A program made the position numbers and the translations under genes. From NCBI GenBank assembly GCA_036510575.1, contig DATCDR010000117.1, forward strand, positions 1 to 17,342: a stretch of 17,342 nt of DNA, given 5' to 3'. The notes under the pieces were generated by a model. That model searched no databases. It was not told the DNA's origin and was given only the letters and a program-made list of their open reading frames with translations. Positions 14,043 through 17,342 of this stretch are shown in pieces. How positions within the stretch are numbered: the stretch's first letter is position 1; each line of letters begins with the position of its first letter. Source of the DNA: DATCDR01 sp036510575 (GTDB lineage: Bacteria > Actinomycetota > Acidimicrobiia > Acidimicrobiales > Bog-793).

Positions 14043-14432
14043 CTAGGTGCCCTCGAGCAAGGCGTACTGGGTCAAGGACAAGATGTTGTCGTCGAGGTCC
14101 GCGAACCATGCGACGAGGTCGCCGCTCGGCGACTGCCACACTCCGTTCGCACGTTGGTCCATCCCCTCGAATCTCTTGAACGTGACGCCTCGAGCGTCCG
14201 GCCCACTGATCGTGGCGTCGATGTCGGCGACCTCCCAGCCGGCGACAGTGAACGGTTGCGGGTGCGGGTCAGGCACGGGGCAGAGTCGAATCCTCGTCCC
14301 GTTGGCATTGATGACGAGCGCGAATGAGTTCTCCTCGAAGACCGCGAAGCCGAGCGTCGACTCATAAAACGCCCGCGCCACGCCAATCGCTGAGACCGGG
14401 ATGAACACCACCAGTGAAGCGTTTTCGAGCAT
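14043..14432 (-). CDS. VOC-family protein (glyoxalase / bleomycin-resistance-like)
   Basis: A 129-aa soluble protein with the same fold as its neighbour but little direct sequence likeness. The N-terminal unit has IPVSAIGVARAFYESTLGF and the second has GWEVADIDATISGPDARGVTF ending SPSGDLVAWFADLDDNILSL. In the usual metal positions His is not obvious, so a binding rather than catalytic role is possible. It is the first gene of a two-gene unit; the stop lies 12 bp before the next GTG. The ATG lacks a clear ribosome site. The two proteins could act together, but this is only inferred from their pairing. Confidence 0.82.
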   Translation of the reverse strand: MLENASLVVFIPVSAIGVARAFYESTLGFAVFEENSFALVINANGTRIRLCPVPDPHPQPFTVAGWEVADIDATISGPDARGVTFKRFEGMDQRANGVWQSPSGDLVAWFADLDDNILSLTQYALLEGT

Positions 14433-14668
14433 TTGCGAAGTGTAGGACTTGCCGCGATCTAGCTGACTTACGCGGTGAGCGGGCGAGCCGATGGGAGTGG
14501 TTCAATCGTTGTGGCGAGTCGAGGCGCTGCCGGGGATCGAGCTTGCACGGTATACGCTTGTGCCGACACGAATACAGCCCTGACGTGTTGAGCCAGATTC
14601 TGCTGGCCCGGGAGCGACGCTCGAGACCCCGGTTGCGCCTGACGTATCTCTGACCTTCAGGAGCTTTC

Positions 14669-15172
14669 ATGAGCGATCTCATGGGTTCGCCTCTCACGTT
14701 TCTCGACTCGATCTTCATGGCGCCTGCGGAGTGGGATGCCGAGGTCGGTGTCGTCTGGCTCCGCGGTGAGCTCGACATCTCCACGACGCCGATGCTGTCC
14801 GAGGTCATCTCTCGGGCTCTCGAACTGGGCGCTGGCGACCTCTTGTTGGACTTGAGCGAGGTCTTGTTCATGGATGCTTCGACGGTCGCCGTCTTCGCCA
14901 GAACCCGGGAGTCCTTGCGGCGACGGTCGCGATTGCTCGTTCTCCGGTCGCCCTCGCGCTGTGCCAATCGTGTGCTCGACCTTTGCGGGTTTAGCGAGTT
15001 CACCAACTGGCATCCATCCGGGGTGCTCCATCCGCTGGAGCAGGTCGTGGTGCAGCGCGCGCTCGCCGAGCGACGCCGCGCCATTCCCCGAGCAGGGCGG
15101 CTCGTCGGTCGCGCCTCGCTGCGGCTCGTTCTAGAAGATGAGTCGGTTCAAGGTGAGTCGGCTCCTCAGTAA
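14669..15172 (+). CDS. STAS-domain protein (anti-sigma factor antagonist-like)
   Basis: A 167-aa soluble protein. Residues about 22-125 form a STAS domain: VGVVWLRGELDISTTPML, then LLLDLSEVLFMDASTVAVFARTRESL, in which Ser80 of MDAST lies where SpoIIAA-type antagonists are phosphorylated. This predicts a partner switch with an anti-sigma kinase, but no kinase or sigma gene is in the window. The last 40 residues are arginine-rich (LAERRRAIPRAGRLVGRAS) and extend beyond the normal domain. AGGAG lies six bases before the ATG. It converges on the citrate synthase gene with 85 bp between stops. Confidence 0.85.
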   Translation: MSDLMGSPLTFLDSIFMAPAEWDAEVGVVWLRGELDISTTPMLSEVISRALELGAGDLLLDLSEVLFMDASTVAVFARTRESLRRRSRLLVLRSPSRCANRVLDLCGFSEFTNWHPSGVLHPLEQVVVQRALAERRRAIPRAGRLVGRASLRLVLEDESVQGESAPQ

Positions 15173-15257
15173 CTCCTCGACCGAGATCCTTCACTATCTG
15201 TTCGGGATTGGGCTTCGCGAGCTCGGATCGGTGGACGGGCCAATGAGGCCTTAGGTG

Positions 15258-16400
15258 TCAACTCGTAGGTACCGGCTGTGGCGCCGACGGGCCGACGTAG
15301 CGGGCACTCGGACGGATGAGCCGGTTGTGAGCGGCCTGCTCCATGACGTGTGCGCACCACCCCACGACACGTCCGGTCGCGAAGGTTGGGGTGAACATGT
15401 CGCGGCTGATGCCACATGCGTCCATTACGACCCCTGCATAGAACTCGACGTTCGCGTGTAGTTCGCGTCCTGGCTTTAGCTCCGCGAGTGTCGCCTCGAC
15501 GAACTGCTCGACGTCGGTGGCGAAGTCGAGCAGCGGGGCGTGGAGCCGGTCAGCGAGTTCGCGGAGGAATCGGGATCGAGGATCATCGGTCTTGTAGACA
15601 CGATGCCCGAAGCCCATGACCCGGTCTCCTTTTCCGACGAGCCCGCGAACGAACGCCGCCGTGCGCGAGGGATCGCCGATTTCGTCGAGCATGTCGAGTG
15701 CGCGGCTAGGTGCTCCGCCGTGGAGCGGTCCTGACATCGCGCCGATCGCGCCACAGATGCATGCCGCCAGATCGGCACCGGTGGACGCGATTACGCGCGC
15801 GGTAAACGTCGACGCATTGAAGCCGTGATCGATTACGAGGATGAGGTACTGCTCGACAGCCCGCGCTACTTCTTTCTCGGGCTCCTCGCCGTGCAGCATC
15901 CAGAGGTAATTCTCCGAGAACCCGAGGTCGTCGCGGGGCTCGATCGGCGTGAGATCGCGTCGGAGTCGATCGACCGCGCTGAGCACCGTCGGCACGAGCG
16001 AGCACAGCTCCAAAGCCTGGCTCAAGAGCTCCGCCGAAGGCGTGTCGAGAATCGGCCTCCAGCTGAGTTCGGCACCGAGCAGTGAGACAGCGCTTCGCAG
16101 AACGTCGAGCGGTGTGCCGGTCGCGGCTATCTGCGGGAGAATCGCGGCGAGCCCCGCAGGCAGCGATCGTGGGATCACGGCGGCGGCCATACCTAGTTTC
16201 GTCGGAAGTTCACCGCGAAAAGCCAGCTCGACCACGTCGGCGAAGCTTCGCTTAGCAGCGAGCTCGACGGCTGAGTACTGCCGGTAGTGGTAGAAGCCTT
16301 CCAGTCCGCGCACGTCGCCGATTGAGGTCTCGGCGACGACGACGCCCTCGAGGCCGGGCGCTGCCAGGACTGATGTCCGGTCGGTTGCGGTCCTTGTCAC
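15258..16400 (-). CDS. Citrate synthase (type I-like, actinobacterial)
   Basis: A 380-aa enzyme expected to condense acetyl-CoA with oxaloacetate; 2-methylcitrate synthase activity is possible. Active-site segments are present: His192 in DHGFNASTFTARV, His227 in GPLHGG and His266 in MGFGHRVYK with Arg267. At the usual catalytic aspartate (NVDFY in many enzymes) it has Glu319 in NVEFYAGVV; a Glu here also occurs, as I recall, in some actinobacterial citrate synthases. Arg344 (TGRVVGW) suits the substrate carboxylate. The length is typical of the short Gram-positive type. The GTG start has AAGGAG six bases upstream, an excellent site. It is divergent from a HTH-citrate synthase gene, which may regulate it. 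Confidence 0.92.
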   Translation of the reverse strand: MTRTATDRTSVLAAPGLEGVVVAETSIGDVRGLEGFYHYRQYSAVELAAKRSFADVVELAFRGELPTKLGMAAAVIPRSLPAGLAAILPQIAATGTPLDVLRSAVSLLGAELSWRPILDTPSAELLSQALELCSLVPTVLSAVDRLRRDLTPIEPRDDLGFSENYLWMLHGEEPEKEVARAVEQYLILVIDHGFNASTFTARVIASTGADLAACICGAIGAMSGPLHGGAPSRALDMLDEIGDPSRTAAFVRGLVGKGDRVMGFGHRVYKTDDPRSRFLRELADRLHAPLLDFATDVEQFVEATLAELKPGRELHANVEFYAGVVMDACGISRDMFTPTFATGRVVGWCAHVMEQAAHNRLIRPSARYVGPSAPQPVPTS

Positions 16401-16450
16401 GACGGTCTCCTTTTGTTTGATGCTTTCGAGTATCCGCCTTCATCTCGAGC

Positions 16451-16478
16451 TTGTAAACCTTGATTAAGTCAATATAGA
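16451..16478 (+). promoter_or_regulatory. Candidate sigma-70-type promoter of the HTH-citrate synthase gene
   Basis: TTGTAA (16451-16456), a 16-bp spacer and TATAGA (16473-16478) match the -35/-10 pattern reasonably. Transcription would begin near 16485-16488, so a GTG start at 16488 would be leaderless, while the ATG at 16497 would have a very short leader. This is the only clearly AT-rich spot in the neighbourhood. Confidence 0.5.
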
Positions 16479-16489
16479 TTTAGTTAAGT
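16461..16489. promoter_or_regulatory. Paired 9-bp direct repeats in the divergent citrate synthase promoter
   Basis: TGATTAAGT (16461-16469) and TAGTTAAGT (16481-16489) agree at 7 of 9 bases and share TTAAGT exactly. They are 20 bp apart, two helical turns. The first lies between the -35 and -10 elements and the second over the expected transcription start. This suits a repressor binding on one DNA face, possibly the HTH protein encoded next door. Confidence 0.45.
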
Positions 16490-17342
16490 GGATGCGATGT
16501 TCGAGAGCGCAGAGGCCGCGAAGCGACTCGGAATCAAGCTGTCCTCGCTATATGTGTACGTGAGCCGCGGTCTGATCACGTCGCATCGCAGTCCCGATGG
16601 ACGTCGAAGCCTGTTCGCGGTGGAAGATGTCGAGCGGCTAGCAGCCTCGCGCGGCGAACGTCGGACGGGTCCGCGAACCTCCTCGGTGGTCACGTCGGTT
16701 ACCCAGATCACCGCGGCTGGTCCGTCCTATCGGGGCACTCTTGCGAGTTCACTGCTCGGTCGACACTTCGAGGAAGTAGCCGAGTTGATCTGGCACGGCG
16801 AGGCAGCTTCCTGGCCCCTGCAAGCGGTTGAAGTGCCGCGGGGGCTCTCGCTCCACGATCGATTTCGCGCCACGCTCCTCGCTGCGGCGAGGTCTGACCC
16901 GAATCGTTTCGATCATCAGCGCGATGCGGTTCGTGACTCCGCCCGGAGTCTGATGGCGACCGCCGTCGACCATTTGAGCGAGCGTTCAGACCGCGGGCTT
17001 CATTCCGGCCCGATCGCTTCGCGGATTGCCGCAGCGATGAGCTCGAGGGGCGATTCCGCGGCCCTCACGGCGGCAGTGGATGCCGCGCTCGTTCTCCTCG
17101 CAGATCACGAATTGGCGACCTCTACGCGTGCCGTCCGGTTAGCGGCGAGCACTCGCGCGGACCTCGGCGACGCCCTTCTCGCTGGCGTCGCGGTAGCGGC
17201 GGGTCCGTTGCACGGCGGGAGTAGCGAAGCAGTCGTAACGTTCTTGCGTCGGTGTTCGGCGACCGGCGTTGACCGAGCCATCGACGAGGGACTCCGCGCG
17301 ACGGGCAGCCTTCCTGGCTTCGGCGTTGCGCTCTACGCGGCA
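16488..17342 (+). CDS. HTH-citrate synthase-like fusion protein, 3' end beyond the window
   Basis: About 282 codons are visible from ATG 16497 (285 from GTG 16488); the gene is open at the right edge. Residues 2-50, numbered from the ATG, form a MerR/excisionase-like helix-turn-helix: ESAEAAKRLGIKLSSLYVYV, then GRRSLFAVEDVERL. A basic linker leads to a citrate synthase-like domain from about 62. It has DHELATST (His204) and GPLHGGSSEAV (His239). The third expected motif, GFGHxxY, reads GFGVALY, so Val277 replaces the second active-site histidine. The fusion type is known in Actinomycetota and some other bacteria. The substitution suggests reduced or lost catalysis and a sensor-regulator role, perhaps binding oxaloacetate, citrate or an acyl-CoA. 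It is divergent from the complete citrate synthase gene. Confidence 0.82.
   Translation, partial: MDAMFESAEAAKRLGIKLSSLYVYVSRGLITSHRSPDGRRSLFAVEDVERLAASRGERRTGPRTSSVVTSVTQITAAGPSYRGTLASSLLGRHFEEVAELIWHGEAASWPLQAVEVPRGLSLHDRFRATLLAAARSDPNRFDHQRDAVRDSARSLMATAVDHLSERSDRGLHSGPIASRIAAAMSSRGDSAALTAAVDAALVLLADHELATSTRAVRLAASTRADLGDALLAGVAVAAGPLHGGSSEAVVTFLRRCSATGVDRAIDEGLRATGSLPGFGVALYAA

Overview
The window is GC-rich, and its genes look like those of a high-GC Gram-positive bacterium (Actinomycetota, possibly Acidimicrobiia or a related deep lineage). This rests on a DUF2630 protein, a short hydrophobic protein of the actinobacterial 'FYRW' type, a CPxCG zinc-ribbon protein, a helix-turn-helix/citrate synthase fusion, GTG starts and many 4-bp ATGA gene overlaps. 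The species-level assignment is inference. No rRNA, tRNA, CRISPR array, insertion sequence or prophage gene was seen.

Layout. Positions 1-460 hold no gene I can support. Positions 461-1911 (+) encode an exported molybdopterin oxidoreductase and its coupled four-helix cytochrome b. They end at a bidirectional terminator (1978-2012) shared with a convergent 54-aa membrane protein (2052-2216, -). A DUF2630 gene (2448-2681, +) and a zinc-ribbon gene (2700-2984, -) follow. A thiamine-diphosphate enzyme of the acetolactate synthase family (3378-5030, +) is trailed by a headless TetR-regulator remnant (5043-5471).

Positions 5555-8333 (-) form a signalling cluster, read from high to low coordinate. 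A PAS-HisKA kinase without an ATPase domain overlaps a NarL-type response regulator by ATGA, and a REC-EAL protein predicted to break down cyclic di-GMP comes next. A divergent gene (8578-9276, +) encodes a secreted CAP-like protein. Positions 9340-11029 (-) hold an envelope unit: a possible 53-aa small ORF, a secreted Thr/Pro-rich protein and an L,D-transpeptidase, each overlapping the next. A gene-poor stretch (11030-11449) has a TTCG-type hairpin and a 59-bp tandem duplication that runs into the 3' end of a large acyltransferase-3/SGNH gene (11450-13321, -).

Next come two VOC-family genes in one unit (13569-14432, -), a STAS-domain protein (14669-15172, +) and a citrate synthase (15258-16400, -). 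Divergent from the last is a HTH-citrate synthase-like protein that runs off the window (16488/16497 to 17342, +). In it, the histidine expected in the GFGHxxY motif is valine.

How the parts fit. The window mixes stress and signalling genes (kinase, response regulators, EAL, STAS, small membrane protein) with cell-envelope genes (L,D-transpeptidase, secreted proteins, acyltransferase) and central metabolism. The two least ordinary arrangements are the ATPase-less kinase fused by overlap to its regulator, and the divergent citrate synthase pair in which one member looks like a regulator built on a citrate synthase fold. The second also has 9-bp direct repeats, 20 bp apart, in its promoter.
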